Part shown: in pieces, positions 8,604 through 16,772 of the stretch
Layout of the letters: each line of letters starts with the position of its first letter
Position numbering within the stretch: position 1 is the stretch's first letter
Assembly (NCBI GenBank): GCA_035651155.1
Contig: DASRGG010000002.1
Coordinates: forward strand, 1 to 64,000
Direction of reading: 5' to 3'
Length of the DNA stretch: 64,000 bases
Origin: CF-39 sp035651155
GTDB taxonomy: Bacteria > Chloroflexota > Limnocylindria > P2-11E
Notes under the pieces: model-generated
Told to the model about the DNA's origin: nothing
Database searches by the model: none
What the model saw: the letters and a program-made list of their open reading frames with translations, nothing else
Program-made: the position numbers and the translations under genes

Positions 8604-8687
8604 CAGGGGCGCGGTCGTGGCCGCGCTCCTCGCGACGGAGGAGCGCGGCCCGCGACGCAGGAGGGTGGAGAGGGAGGCTCTCTGTGT

Positions 8688-9398
8688 CTAGCGGCGTCCC
8701 CGTGGACCCGGGCCGAAGCCAGGACCCATCGGACGCGTGTTATCGACGAGCTGCGTGATGCGCGTGGTGAGGTTCGCCTTGGCCTGCGTGGCCTGGTCCG
8801 CGGTGATCTTCCCGTCCTTCTGCGCCTGGTCGATCTTCGCGGTCGCGGCGGTCACCAGGGCCGCGATGAGGCCGTCACGGCTCTTGCCGGCCGTCGCGTT
8901 CGCGATCTGCGCGAGCGTCTCGCCCGCCCGCAGCTTCGTGCGGATGTCGGCGTCGGTCGTCCCGAGGTAGGTCGCCGCGGTCGCAAGCTCGTTGCCGCCG
9001 AAGAAGCGCAGGTCGCCGCGGCCACCGGCCGGCGGCGCCGGGAACGGGTCCTTTGTGTCCACCAGCGTCGTGATCTCGGTCGTCGACGCCTGGACGAGCG
9101 CGGCGATGAGGCCGTCGCGCGTCTTGCCGTGCGCGACCGCGACGTCGGCGAGGCTCTTCCCTGACCGCAGCTCCGTGCGGAGCGCGTCCTCGGTGATGCC
9201 GATGTACGTCGCCGCGGTGGCGAAGACGCTCGGTCCGCCGAAGGGACCGTGCTCGGCGACGTTGAGGGTGATGCCGCCGGGCAGCGAGGAGAGGACGGCG
9301 CTTCCGACGTTGCTCGGTCCGAGCGCCGCGGCGGCCACCCCGCCGGAGAGGAGGAGGGCAGCACCCGCCCCGATGAGGGCCTTATCGAGATGCTTCAT
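8688..9398 (-). CDS. Secreted protein with two copies of a 52-residue repeat
   Basis: The 236-residue protein has a signal peptide or anchor (MKHLDKALIGAGAALLLSGGVAAAAL) and two related repeats at about 58-109 and 137-189. Both follow the pattern ATYxGxTxxxxRTxLRxGxxLAxxA then GKxRDGLIAALVxAxxxxI. A helical KDGKITADQATQAKANLTTRI segment, of a type seen in many small exported actinobacterial and Chloroflexota proteins, comes after the second repeat. The C-terminus is Gly/Pro/Arg-rich. No enzyme motif is visible. It is divergent from a two-component system, and the shared 140-base spacer carries candidate response-regulator repeats, so it may be a target of that system. Function unknown. Confidence 0.8.
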   Translation of the reverse strand: MKHLDKALIGAGAALLLSGGVAAAALGPSNVGSAVLSSLPGGITLNVAEHGPFGGPSVFATAATYIGITEDALRTELRSGKSLADVAVAHGKTRDGLIAALVQASTTEITTLVDTKDPFPAPPAGGRGDLRFFGGNELATAATYLGTTDADIRTKLRAGETLAQIANATAGKSRDGLIAALVTAATAKIDQAQKDGKITADQATQAKANLTTRITQLVDNTRPMGPGFGPGPRGRR

Positions 9399-9459
9399 TC
9401 GGATGTTCCTTTCGTGGTGGTTCGCGCCGACCCAAGCACACCACTCGCGGAAGGGCGAA

Positions 9460-9479
9460 GCATGAGTTGGCCCTAAGAA
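9460..9479. promoter_or_regulatory. GCATGA-N5-CCCTAAGA motif, copy 1
   Basis: The sequence GCATGAGTTGGCCCTAAGA occupies the divergent spacer between the secreted repeat protein and the response regulator. On the minus strand of 11548-11566, at the end of the kinase gene, GCATGAAAGGTCCCTAAGA matches it at 15 of 19 positions. It may be an operator of the adjacent two-component system. Confidence 0.35.
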
Positions 9480-9498
9480 ATGGACCGGCGCGGCGCGC

Positions 9499-9515
9499 TC
9501 TTACTCCTCTCTTAG
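9499..9515. promoter_or_regulatory. Tandem TCTTA(C/G) boxes, candidate response-regulator site
   Basis: TCTTAC (9499-9504) and TCTTAG (9510-9515) are direct repeats with starts 11 bases apart, the spacing used by OmpR-family regulators. They lie about 25-40 bases before the regulator's own ATG. A further CTAAGAA sits at 9473-9479 on the opposite strand sense. Autoregulation is inference. Confidence 0.4.
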
Positions 9516-9538
9516 CGGCCCTGCCTAGACTCGGGACC

Positions 9539-10219
9539 ATGCACGTCCTCCTGGTGGAGGACGATCCTTCTGTACGGGGCGCGGTCGAGCGCGCGCTGCG
9601 GAGCGCGGGCCACGAGGTGGAGTTGGCGACCGCTGGTGACAAGGCGCTCGACAGGGCGACAGCCAACCCCTACGACGCGATCGTCCTCGACCGCGGCCTT
9701 CCCGGCCTCGACGGCCTCGAGGTCTGCCGGAGGCTGCGCGCCAAAGGGAACGCCGTGCCGATCCTCATGCTGACGGCGCGCGCCGCGGTGAGCGAGCGCG
9801 TCGAGGGTCTGGACGCGGGCGCCGACGACTACGTGGTGAAGCCCTTCGCGCTCGACGAGCTCCTCGCGCGGCTCCGCGCGCTCGAACGACGGACGCCGTC
9901 CGCTGGCCAGGCGCGCGGCACCCTCACGTTCGAGGATGTCGAGCTCGACCGCGACGCGATGACCGCGCGCAGGGGCGCGCGGGAGATCCCGCTCTCCCGG
10001 ACCGAATTCCTGTTGCTCGAGCTGCTGCTGTCGAACCCGCGCCGCGTGCTCTCGCGCGACGTCATCTTCGAGAAGGTCTGGGGATACGACTTCGGGCCGG
10101 AGTCCAACTCGCTCGACGTGTACATCGGGTACCTCCGCCGGAAGCTCGAGGCGAACGGCGAGAAGCGCCTCATCCACACGGTCCGCGGCGTCGGCTACGT
10201 CCTGCGGGACGCGCCGTGA
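9539..10219 (+). CDS. OmpR-family response regulator
   Basis: This 226-residue regulator has a receiver domain (VEDDPS at 7-12, phospho-acceptor Asp51 in VLDRGLPG, TAR around 80, VVKPF with the Lys) and a C-terminal winged helix (SRTEFLLLELLLSNPRRVLSRDVIFEKVWGYDF...VYIGYLRRKLE...HTVRGVGYVLR). It is close to the MprA/CutR type. I chose the ATG at 9539 because it opens the receiver; an ATG-proximal extension upstream would run through the promoter repeats. Its stop overlaps the start of the histidine kinase gene (GTGA), so the pair is one operon. Confidence 0.93.
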   Translation: MHVLLVEDDPSVRGAVERALRSAGHEVELATAGDKALDRATANPYDAIVLDRGLPGLDGLEVCRRLRAKGNAVPILMLTARAAVSERVEGLDAGADDYVVKPFALDELLARLRALERRTPSAGQARGTLTFEDVELDRDAMTARRGAREIPLSRTEFLLLELLLSNPRRVLSRDVIFEKVWGYDFGPESNSLDVYIGYLRRKLEANGEKRLIHTVRGVGYVLRDAP

Positions 10220-11553
10220 CCTTCTCCCTCCGCGTCGCGCTGCTCACCGCCGGCGCCGTGGCCGTCGCCGCCATCGGCGCGGCGCTGCTCATGTACGTGG
10301 TCGTGCAGACGCAGCTGCTCACGCAGTTCGACAACACGCTCGTCGACGCGGCGAACGGTGTCCGCGATCCGCGCGGCGGGCAGGGCCGGCCGTTCTTCCC
10401 GGGCGGTCCGGTCGGCAGCCTCACCGGACGCGGCGACGTGGCCGCACAGATCGTGAACAGCAACACCGGGACCGTCGGCCGCGCGGACCGCGAGCCCGTC
10501 GTGGCGCTCGTCACGCCGGACGTCGTCGCCGTCGCGAGCGGAGCGAGGCCGGCGTATTTCTTCGATACGGAGATCGAGGACAAGCACCTGCGCATCTACG
10601 TCGCGCCGGGCGCGCAGCGCGGCACCGCCGTCGAGGTCTGGGGCCCGCTCGATCCGATCGAGAGCGCGCTCGCCGAGACGCGCGTGCGCTTGGGCCTCGT
10701 GGCGCTGGGGGGCGTCCTGCTCGCGGGAGCGCTCGGTACGCTCGTGGCCCGCACCGCGCTGACACCGGTGCGCCGGCTCACGAACATCGTCGAGCAGGTC
10801 GCGCGCACGCGCGACCTATCGGCCCGGGTCTCGACGAGCTCCGATGACGAGCTCGGCCGTCTCGCGGCCAGCTTCAACGTGATGCTCGGCGAGCTCGAGG
10901 CCTCGCTCCGCTCGCAGCGCCAGCTCGTGGCCGACGCGTCGCACGAGCTGCGCACGCCGCTCACGAGCATCCGGACGAACCTCGAGCTCCTCTCCCGCGG
11001 CCATCCGTCCGATCCCGTGGAGCGGCAGCAAGTGTTCGAAGACGTCGTCGGGCAGATGGAGCGCCTTACGACGCTCGTCTCCGATCTCATCGATCTCGCG
11101 CGCGACGAGAAGACGCAGCTCGTCGTCGAGGACGTACGTCTCGACGAGCTCGTGGGCGACGCGATCGCCGAGATGCGCCTGCGCTACCCGCAGGTGCGAT
11201 TCGAGCTCTCCAGCGCGCCAAGCACGGTGCGCGGGGTGCGCTCGCGCATCCTCCGCGCCGTCACGAACCTGCTCGACAACGCCGGCAAGTGGAGCCCGGC
11301 GGGCGGCCTGGTCGAGGTCACCGTCCGCGGGGCCGAGGTCACGGTCCGCGATCACGGTCCCGGCATCGCGCCGGAGGACGAGGCGCACGTCTTCGATCGC
11401 TTCTGGCGCGCGCCGACGGCGCGCTCGCTCCCCGGGTCGGGCCTCGGCCTGGCGATCGTCAAGGACGTGGCCGATACGCACGGCGGTCGCGTCACGCTCG
11501 AACGGCCGGCCGGCGGCGGCGCGTTCTTCCGTCTTCGTCTCGCAAGGTCTTAG
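10216..11553 (+). CDS. Membrane sensor histidine kinase
   Basis: The 445-residue kinase has a first membrane segment (about 7-30), an extracytoplasmic sensor loop of about 125 residues with a Gly/Pro/Phe-rich part (GRPFFPGGPVG), a second membrane segment (about 157-178), HAMP (180-232), HisKA with His243 in ADASHELRTPLTSIRTNLELL, and a HATPase with NLLDNAGKWSP, DHGPGIAPED and GSGLGLAIVKDV. It phosphorylates the regulator encoded just upstream. The signal sensed is not evident; no metal-binding cluster is seen in the sensor loop, unlike the copper-region kinase at 53.4-54.8 kb. Confidence 0.93.
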   Translation: MTFSLRVALLTAGAVAVAAIGAALLMYVVVQTQLLTQFDNTLVDAANGVRDPRGGQGRPFFPGGPVGSLTGRGDVAAQIVNSNTGTVGRADREPVVALVTPDVVAVASGARPAYFFDTEIEDKHLRIYVAPGAQRGTAVEVWGPLDPIESALAETRVRLGLVALGGVLLAGALGTLVARTALTPVRRLTNIVEQVARTRDLSARVSTSSDDELGRLAASFNVMLGELEASLRSQRQLVADASHELRTPLTSIRTNLELLSRGHPSDPVERQQVFEDVVGQMERLTTLVSDLIDLARDEKTQLVVEDVRLDELVGDAIAEMRLRYPQVRFELSSAPSTVRGVRSRILRAVTNLLDNAGKWSPAGGLVEVTVRGAEVTVRDHGPGIAPEDEAHVFDRFWRAPTARSLPGSGLGLAIVKDVADTHGGRVTLERPAGGGAFFRLRLARS

Positions 11554-11566
11554 GGACCTTTCATGC
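11548..11566. promoter_or_regulatory. GCATGA-N5-CCCTAAGA motif, copy 2 (minus sense)
   Basis: TCTTAGGGACCTTTCATGC overlaps the kinase stop codon and lies about 32-50 bases before the ATG of the small exported protein. Read on the minus strand it resembles the motif in the 9.46 kb spacer. It could place the downstream haem-protein genes under the same regulator. Confidence 0.35.
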
Positions 11567-11597
11567 GCGGGCCACACCGGCCTGCTGGACTAGGCGC

Positions 11598-11879
11598 ATG
11601 CAGGGACGAACGGAACAGCGGAAGACGTCACGTCCGCTGATCACCTCGTCGGTCGCGCTGCGCGGGCTCGCCACGCTCGTGACGGTCTCGAGCTTCACCG
11701 GCGTCTCCGCGTTCGCGGCGACGCATCCGCGAAACGCGTCCGCGCCGCTCCGGCCGACGACGAGCGTCTCGATCGCGACGCCGACACCCTCTCCCACGAC
11801 CGCTACGCGACGGACGACGATCGGCGCGGGCATCCCCACGACGAGCGCTCCGCCGCGCACGCGATCGCGCTCCTCCTGA
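11598..11879 (+). CDS. Small exported Thr/Ala/Pro-rich protein
   Basis: The 93-residue product has a basic N-terminus (MQGRTEQRKTSRPLITSS), a hydrophobic segment ending in VSSFTGVSAFAATHP that looks like a signal peptide, and a Thr/Ser/Pro/Arg-rich tail (TPTPSPTTATRRTT). Small exported proteins of this build often precede ferric-reductase-like membrane proteins in high-GC bacteria, and here the stop overlaps the next ATG (ATGA). In another frame the tail region reads a His/Asp-rich segment, so the exact C-terminus could be affected by a frameshift. Its role is unknown; a partner of the haem protein is a guess. Confidence 0.6.
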   Translation: MQGRTEQRKTSRPLITSSVALRGLATLVTVSSFTGVSAFAATHPRNASAPLRPTTSVSIATPTPSPTTATRRTTIGAGIPTTSAPPRTRSRSS

Positions 11880-12430
11880 TGCTGACCCTGCCGCTCAGCG
11901 ACCAAACGCTCTGGATCGTCGCCCGTGCGACGGGTGTCGCATCGCTCCTCGCGCTCTCGATCTCGTTGCTCACGGGCATGGCGCTGCGACCGCGGTCGCT
12001 GGCGTGGCTCTCCACAAACCGCGCGGTGAGCGAGCTCCACGAATACACGACGGGACTGTGGCTGCCGCTCGGGATAGGCCACGTGCTCGCGCTCCTTCTC
12101 GACCCGTACGCGAAGGTCAGCCTCGTCGATCTCGTGATCCCGTTCGCGATGAGCTACGGCGCCTTCGCGATCGGCCTCGGCACGATCAGCGTGCAGCTCC
12201 TCGTCGTCGTGACGATCGCGGCATGGTCGAGGGACCACCTCTCGCGTAGCGAATGGCTCGTCTTCCATCGCGTGTCGTACGTCGCGTTCGCGGCGGCGTT
12301 CCTCCATGGGATCCTGTCGGGTACCGATCTCGCGTACCCCTGGCTCGCCGGCGTCGCCTGGCTGGTGGCCGGCATCCTCGCGCTGGTGGGCGCCCGACGC
12401 GTCCTCCACGCGATCCCCGTCCGCGCCTAG
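11879..12430 (+). CDS. Ferric-reductase-like transmembrane haem protein (YedZ/MsrQ fold)
   Basis: The 183-residue protein has about five to six membrane segments and the spaced histidines of b-haem ligands: ELHEYTTG, GIGHVLALLLDPY, VFHRVSYVAF and FLHGILSG. This matches the ferric reductase-like domain, which moves electrons across the membrane; the YedZ/MsrQ branch feeds a periplasmic partner from the quinone pool. No flavin or NAD domain is attached, so a separate electron donor is needed. It follows the small exported protein with an ATGA overlap and converges with the amidohydrolase gene by 4 bases. The partner is unknown. Confidence 0.82.
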   Translation: MLTLPLSDQTLWIVARATGVASLLALSISLLTGMALRPRSLAWLSTNRAVSELHEYTTGLWLPLGIGHVLALLLDPYAKVSLVDLVIPFAMSYGAFAIGLGTISVQLLVVVTIAAWSRDHLSRSEWLVFHRVSYVAFAAAFLHGILSGTDLAYPWLAGVAWLVAGILALVGARRVLHAIPVRA

Positions 12431-13995
12431 GGCCCCGTCCCGTCCGCGCGGTGCACGACGCGACCGCCGACGATCGTCAGGTCGACACGCGACCGCCGGA
12501 TGTTATCGGGCGAGGCGCGCAGGATGTCGCGCGACACGACGACGAGATCGGCGAGCTTGCCCACGGTGAGCGTCCCCTTGCGGTCCTCCTCATGCGACGC
12601 GTACGCGGGCCCGCTCGTGTAGGCGGCGATCGCCTCCTCGGCCGTGAGCGCCTGCTCGGGGTGCCAGCATTCATGGCCGCCGTCAGGTACGGCGCGCGTC
12701 ATCGCGAGCGCGATGTTCTCGAGCGGCGCGAGCGGCGTCGCGCGCTGCTCGTTGAAGCTCCCCGGCCAGTCCGAGACGATGTCGAGCCGCGCGCCGGCGT
12801 CCTTCAGCGAGCGCCACGGATGCGCGATGCGGGCGCGCTCCGGGCCGAGGTGGCGCTCGACGGACCGGATGTCGTTCACCAGATGCTGCGGCGTGATGTC
12901 GACGATGAGTCCCATCCGTCCGATGCGCTCGATGTCGCGCGCGCTCGGGTACCACGCGTGGACGACGCGGAACCGGCGTTCGCGCGGCCCGTTTGCGCGG
13001 ATCGCCGCCTCGTACCAGTCGAGCAGCAGACGGTGCGCCTTGTCGCCGATGGTGTGGATGACCGGATCGAACCCCGCCGCGTCCGCGCCGGCGATGTGCG
13101 CCGCCATCGTGGCCTCGTCGACGACGCGGAAGGTCAGGTCGCCGGCGTAGCGAGGCGTGTCCGCGAAGGGCGTCTCCATGAGGAACCCGTCGATGAAGGC
13201 CTTGAGCGCACCGATGCGGATGAGGCCGTCGTCGGTACGCGGCGTGAAGCCCGCGTCCGCGACCTCGCGCCACAGCGGAAGCGACAGGAACGCGTAGACG
13301 CGCACCGTCAGCTCGCCGCGGCGCTGCAGCTCGCGGAAGAGCTCGAGATCCGTGCTGCTCCGCTCGACGTCGGTATGGAAGATCCGGCGCTGCGAGAGGG
13401 CATCGACGCGGGCGACGTCGTGGATCGAGGTGATACCCGCGCGCGCGAGCTCCTGGAGCGCGACGCGAGCGCCGACCAGCGCCGTCTCGCGGGTGAAGGG
13501 GGGCACGAGCTCCTGCACCCGCTCCCCCGCGCGGCCGTGCAGGACGCCGTTCAGCTCTCCGCGGGCGTCACGCTCCATGCGGCCGCCGCGCGGGTCCGGC
13601 ACGTTGGCGTCGAGGCGGGCTCGCGCCAGCGCGAGGCTGTTCGCCACGTACGCACCGTCGATCCTGCGCAGCAACACGGGATGCTCGGTCGTGACCGCGT
13701 CGAGCGCGCGCCGATCGATGCCCGGCGCCGCGGGACGCGGTACTCCGCGCGCGTCGGCGTCCCACGCGGCGGCGGCGCCGATGTCGCGGCCGGTGATCCA
13801 GAGGCCGATCGGCACGCGACGCGCGGCCGAGGCGACGGCCCCGAGGACCGCGCGCTCGTCGCGCGCGTCGTAGAGCCCAATCTGGAAGAGCCACGCCGCG
13901 GCGTTCCCGAAATGCGTGTGCGCGTCGATGAAGCCCGGGAGCAGCAGCCGGCCGTGAAGGTCGATGACCGTCGTCGCCGCTCCCCGCCACGCCAT
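12427..13995 (-). CDS. YtcJ-type amidohydrolase
   Basis: From its first usable ATG the protein has 522 residues. It shows the amidohydrolase core: LPGFIDAHTHFG (HxH metal site), GITSIHDVARVDAL, VIHTIGDKAHRLLLDWYEAA, VDITPQHLVNDI, IVSDWPGSFNEQ and the end LADLVVVSRDI...RVDLTIVGGRVVH. Members hydrolyse exocyclic amides or formamides of unknown identity. The frame stays homologous upstream of this ATG to about 14109 (ADLIFRGGRIWTVDP...), the normal N-terminal strand set, but contains no ATG, GTG or TTG there. The real start may thus be non-canonical or hidden by an error. It lies at the end of the leftward rpiR-aminotransferase set. Confidence 0.85.
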   Translation of the reverse strand: MAWRGAATTVIDLHGRLLLPGFIDAHTHFGNAAAWLFQIGLYDARDERAVLGAVASAARRVPIGLWITGRDIGAAAAWDADARGVPRPAAPGIDRRALDAVTTEHPVLLRRIDGAYVANSLALARARLDANVPDPRGGRMERDARGELNGVLHGRAGERVQELVPPFTRETALVGARVALQELARAGITSIHDVARVDALSQRRIFHTDVERSSTDLELFRELQRRGELTVRVYAFLSLPLWREVADAGFTPRTDDGLIRIGALKAFIDGFLMETPFADTPRYAGDLTFRVVDEATMAAHIAGADAAGFDPVIHTIGDKAHRLLLDWYEAAIRANGPRERRFRVVHAWYPSARDIERIGRMGLIVDITPQHLVNDIRSVERHLGPERARIAHPWRSLKDAGARLDIVSDWPGSFNEQRATPLAPLENIALAMTRAVPDGGHECWHPEQALTAEEAIAAYTSGPAYASHEEDRKGTLTVGKLADLVVVSRDILRASPDNIRRSRVDLTIVGGRVVHRADGTGP

Positions 13996-14111
13996 CGCCT
14001 CGCGCTCGGTCCCGACCGCGACGATACGGTCGCCCCGCGTGGCGAGCGCCTCTGCGTCCGGTCGCGCCGGGTCGACCGTCCAGATGCGGCCGCCACGGAA
14101 GATGAGGTCGG

Positions 14112-14354
14112 CTAGCTCCGCGACCGCGACCGCCTCCGGCGCGCGTTCCGTCCCGCGCGGTAGAGGTTCGCGACGACGAGCACGAGGACCATCGCGTAGA
14201 GGAGCCAGCCGGCGTTCTCGCGGAGCAACGCATCGCCGATCTGGGCTATGAGCCAGGTGATCGCGAGCGCCGCGACCGCGCCGAGGGCGAGCTGCCCGTC
14301 GTCGACGAGCAGCCCGTAGGTGTTGTCCCAGATCGTGCGGGCGACGCTAGACAT
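14112..14354 (-). CDS. Small two-helix membrane protein
   Basis: The 80-residue protein has two hydrophobic segments (about 24-45 and 50-66) and an Arg/Ser-rich cytoplasmic tail (AGRNARRRRSRSRS). Between them is the acidic pair IGDALLRENAGW. Its start overlaps the end of the COG4280-like gene, so the two are translated together and may form one membrane complex. I do not recognise a named family. Confidence 0.7.
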   Translation of the reverse strand: MSSVARTIWDNTYGLLVDDGQLALGAVAALAITWLIAQIGDALLRENAGWLLYAMVLVLVVANLYRAGRNARRRRSRSRS

Positions 14355-15114
14355 TCCTTGCCTCCACGAGCGCGCCGTCGGGGAGCAGCCCCCGCAGCAT
14401 CCGCACCGCGAGCCAGCTCGCCAGGAGCAGGCCGCCGAGGATGAGCGGGATCGCCGCCGCGTCTCCGGGCCACTTCGCGCCGACGCCCTCGCCGAACCAG
14501 AAGACGCCGAAGGTCGTGAGCATCGCGCCGACGACGAACTTCATCCAGTTCTCGGGCACCGCGGTGAGCGGGTGGCGCAGCGCCGCGGCGAGCGCGATGA
14601 CGACGATGCCGGCCGCGATGGCGCCGGCGATCGCGGCGTTCATCGCGCCGATGCCCGCGGCGCCGAAGGCGATGACGATGAAGGCGACCTCGGTGCCCTC
14701 GAGGAGGACCGCCTTGTACGCCACGACGGTCCCGACCCAGTCCCACTCCGTCCTGCGCAGGCCCTGCGCGCGGAGCTCGGCCACCTCGCGGCGGTAGATC
14801 TCCTCCTCGTTATGCAGCGCGACGATGCCCGCGAAGCGCAGGACGGCCTTGCGCAGCCAGCGGAGACCGAAGAGCAGGAGCAGCGTTCCGACGAGCCCGA
14901 GCAGGAAGCGCTCCGGCACGACCGTGACGAGCGCGACGCCGAGCGTCGCGACGATGACCGCGAGCGTGAGCGCGGCGAGCGCCGTGCCGGCGAGGGGCGC
15001 GCGCCATCCGCGCGTGAGTCCGACCGCGAGCACGATCGTCGTCGCCTCGACGAACTCGACCGCGCTCGCGATGAATGCCGGCGTCGCGGCGATCGCGAGG
15101 GTCCCGAGGTCCAT
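14347..15114 (-). CDS. COG4280-like multi-pass membrane protein
   Basis: The 255-residue protein has about six to seven membrane segments. Two related acidic motifs occur in the two halves: SAVEFVEATTIVLAVGL near residue 20 and AVLLEGTEVAFIVIAFG near 135. This double E-x-x-E arrangement is typical of COG4280 and resembles cation-transport families of the UPF0016/TMEM165 and LysE/TerC type. A metal-ion transport role is inference by likeness. The ATG lies 2 bases after the stop of the peptide-binding protein gene, and the small membrane protein gene overlaps its end. Confidence 0.72.
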   Translation of the reverse strand: MDLGTLAIAATPAFIASAVEFVEATTIVLAVGLTRGWRAPLAGTALAALTLAVIVATLGVALVTVVPERFLLGLVGTLLLLFGLRWLRKAVLRFAGIVALHNEEEIYRREVAELRAQGLRRTEWDWVGTVVAYKAVLLEGTEVAFIVIAFGAAGIGAMNAAIAGAIAAGIVVIALAAALRHPLTAVPENWMKFVVGAMLTTFGVFWFGEGVGAKWPGDAAAIPLILGGLLLASWLAVRMLRGLLPDGALVEARNV

Positions 15115-15116
15115 CC

Positions 15117-16772
15117 CTACGCCTCCAACCACGTGTCGTTGAGCGGAAGACCGGTCAGCCCGTCCGGACCGGGCTTGAAGCCATGGACCTTCGTCGACAT
15201 AGCTTCGACTCGGATCTGGCTCATCACGCCGACGAACGGGAGGATCTCCATGATCCTCTTCTGCGCATCGATGTACGTCTGGCGCCGCTCGGGCGTGTTC
15301 AACTCCTGCGACTGGCCCTTCACGAGGAGCGCGTCGAGCGCCGGGTCGTTCACGTTGCTGAAGTTGCTGCCAGTTACCCGGTTCGCGGAGTGGTAGCTGA
15401 CGCGCAACACGCCATCCGGGTCGATCGCGGTGGACGAGGTCGCGGCCATGTTGTGCTTGTAGCCGCGAACGTACTCGAGGTACGGCCCGCGCTCCATGAC
15501 CTGGACCTTGAGATCGATGCCGACGTCGCGGAGCTGCGCCTGCATCGCCTGCGCGATCTCGGTCCACGGGCTGCGGAAGGTCGCGAGCAGGATCTCGAGG
15601 TTCTGGCCGTTCTTCTGGCGGATCGGCCCGCGCGCCGGAAGCTTCCAGCCCGCTCCCTCGAGGAGCGCCTTCGCCTTCGCCGGGTCGAAGGTGAACGTCT
15701 TCTCGATGGTCTCGTCGCGCGCCCAGACCCCTTCGGACAGCGGTCCGATGGAGACGTGGTGGACACCGAAGAAGACCTTGTCCACGATCGCCTTGCGGTC
15801 GACTGCCCAGTTCACGGCCTCGCGCACCGTGTGGTCGTCGGTCGGCGCCTTCGCGACGTTCATGCTAAAGCCCAGCGTGTGGCTCGCGCGGGGCGAGAGC
15901 ACGAAGGTGAAGCGCTTGTCGTCCTTCAGACGCGCGTAGTCGGCCTCGGGGATCTCGTCGATGAGCAGGTTCTCGCCGCTCTCGAGCGTCGCGATACGCG
16001 TGGAAGCCTCGGTGATCGCCCGGAACTTCACCGTATCCAGCCACGGCGCCGCGCGGTTCTTGAAGGTCTCGGCGCCCCAGTTGTAGTCGGCGAACGCCTT
16101 GAGCGTGACCACGCCGTCGGCCGACCGCCCGGCGAACATGAAGGGCCCGGAGCCGACCGGCTCCTTCGCGCTGTCGCCGGGCTTCAGCGTGGCCAGGTAC
16201 TTCGGCGAGAGGATGCCGAAGAAGTAGCGCCAGAGCTGGAGCAGGAATGCCGGGTACGGCTGCTTGAAAGCGAACACCACAGTGGCGTCGTTCGGCGCCG
16301 TGATCGTGTCGATCGGCCCGATGAGCGACACGACCGCGCCGGCCTTGAGCTTCGGCTCGAGGATGCGATCGATCGAGCCCTTCACGGCGGCTGCGGTGAG
16401 CGTTGCGCCATCGTGGAACTTCACGCCGTCGCGCAGCGTGAACGTGTACCTCTTGCCGCCGTCCTCGACCGTCCACTTGGACGCGAGGCCGGGATGCGGC
16501 CTCTGCTCGGCGTCGAGCGTGATGAGCGTGTCGAGGATGTTCTGCGCGATCTCGCCGGCCGCGGCACCGGTCGTGAGCGCCGGATCGATCGAATCGATCT
16601 TGTCCCACTGTCCCCAGGTCAGCGTCCCGCCGCGGACGGGCGCCTTCGACCGCGCGGACGCGGTCACGGCGGGAGTCGCGGTCGGCGTGCAGGAGAGCGC
16701 CGCGATGCTCGCAGCGGCGACGGCGGAACGGCGCAGGAACTCTCGGCGGTACAGCATCGTCCGATCAGTCAT
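15117..16772 (-). CDS. ABC transporter substrate-binding lipoprotein, family 5 (peptide/nickel type)
   Basis: The 551-residue protein has a signal with a Tat-like RREFLRRSAV and a lipobox at AALSC, so it is probably a lipoprotein. The family 5 core follows: GGTLTWGQWDKIDSIDPA, WTVEDGGKRYTFTLRDGVKFHDGATLTA, GSGPFMFAG, REAVNWAVDRKAIVDKVFFG and DPALDALLVKGQ near the end. Family members bind oligopeptides, nickel or opines outside the cell. The ATG overlaps the aminotransferase stop by 8 bases. The matching permeases are probably the DppB/DppC-like genes at 22.4-24.3 kb on the other strand. The ligand is unknown; the neighbouring amidases and aminotransferase suggest an amide, peptide or amine. 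Confidence 0.9.
   Translation of the reverse strand: MTDRTMLYRREFLRRSAVAAASIAALSCTPTATPAVTASARSKAPVRGGTLTWGQWDKIDSIDPALTTGAAAGEIAQNILDTLITLDAEQRPHPGLASKWTVEDGGKRYTFTLRDGVKFHDGATLTAAAVKGSIDRILEPKLKAGAVVSLIGPIDTITAPNDATVVFAFKQPYPAFLLQLWRYFFGILSPKYLATLKPGDSAKEPVGSGPFMFAGRSADGVVTLKAFADYNWGAETFKNRAAPWLDTVKFRAITEASTRIATLESGENLLIDEIPEADYARLKDDKRFTFVLSPRASHTLGFSMNVAKAPTDDHTVREAVNWAVDRKAIVDKVFFGVHHVSIGPLSEGVWARDETIEKTFTFDPAKAKALLEGAGWKLPARGPIRQKNGQNLEILLATFRSPWTEIAQAMQAQLRDVGIDLKVQVMERGPYLEYVRGYKHNMAATSSTAIDPDGVLRVSYHSANRVTGSNFSNVNDPALDALLVKGQSQELNTPERRQTYIDAQKRIMEILPFVGVMSQIRVEAMSTKVHGFKPGPDGLTGLPLNDTWLEA

Noticed and set aside
12253..14115. A 620-codon plus-strand frame opposite the amidohydrolase
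   Set aside because: Composition is Arg/Asp/Val-rich antisense text, while the minus strand has clear amidohydrolase motifs.
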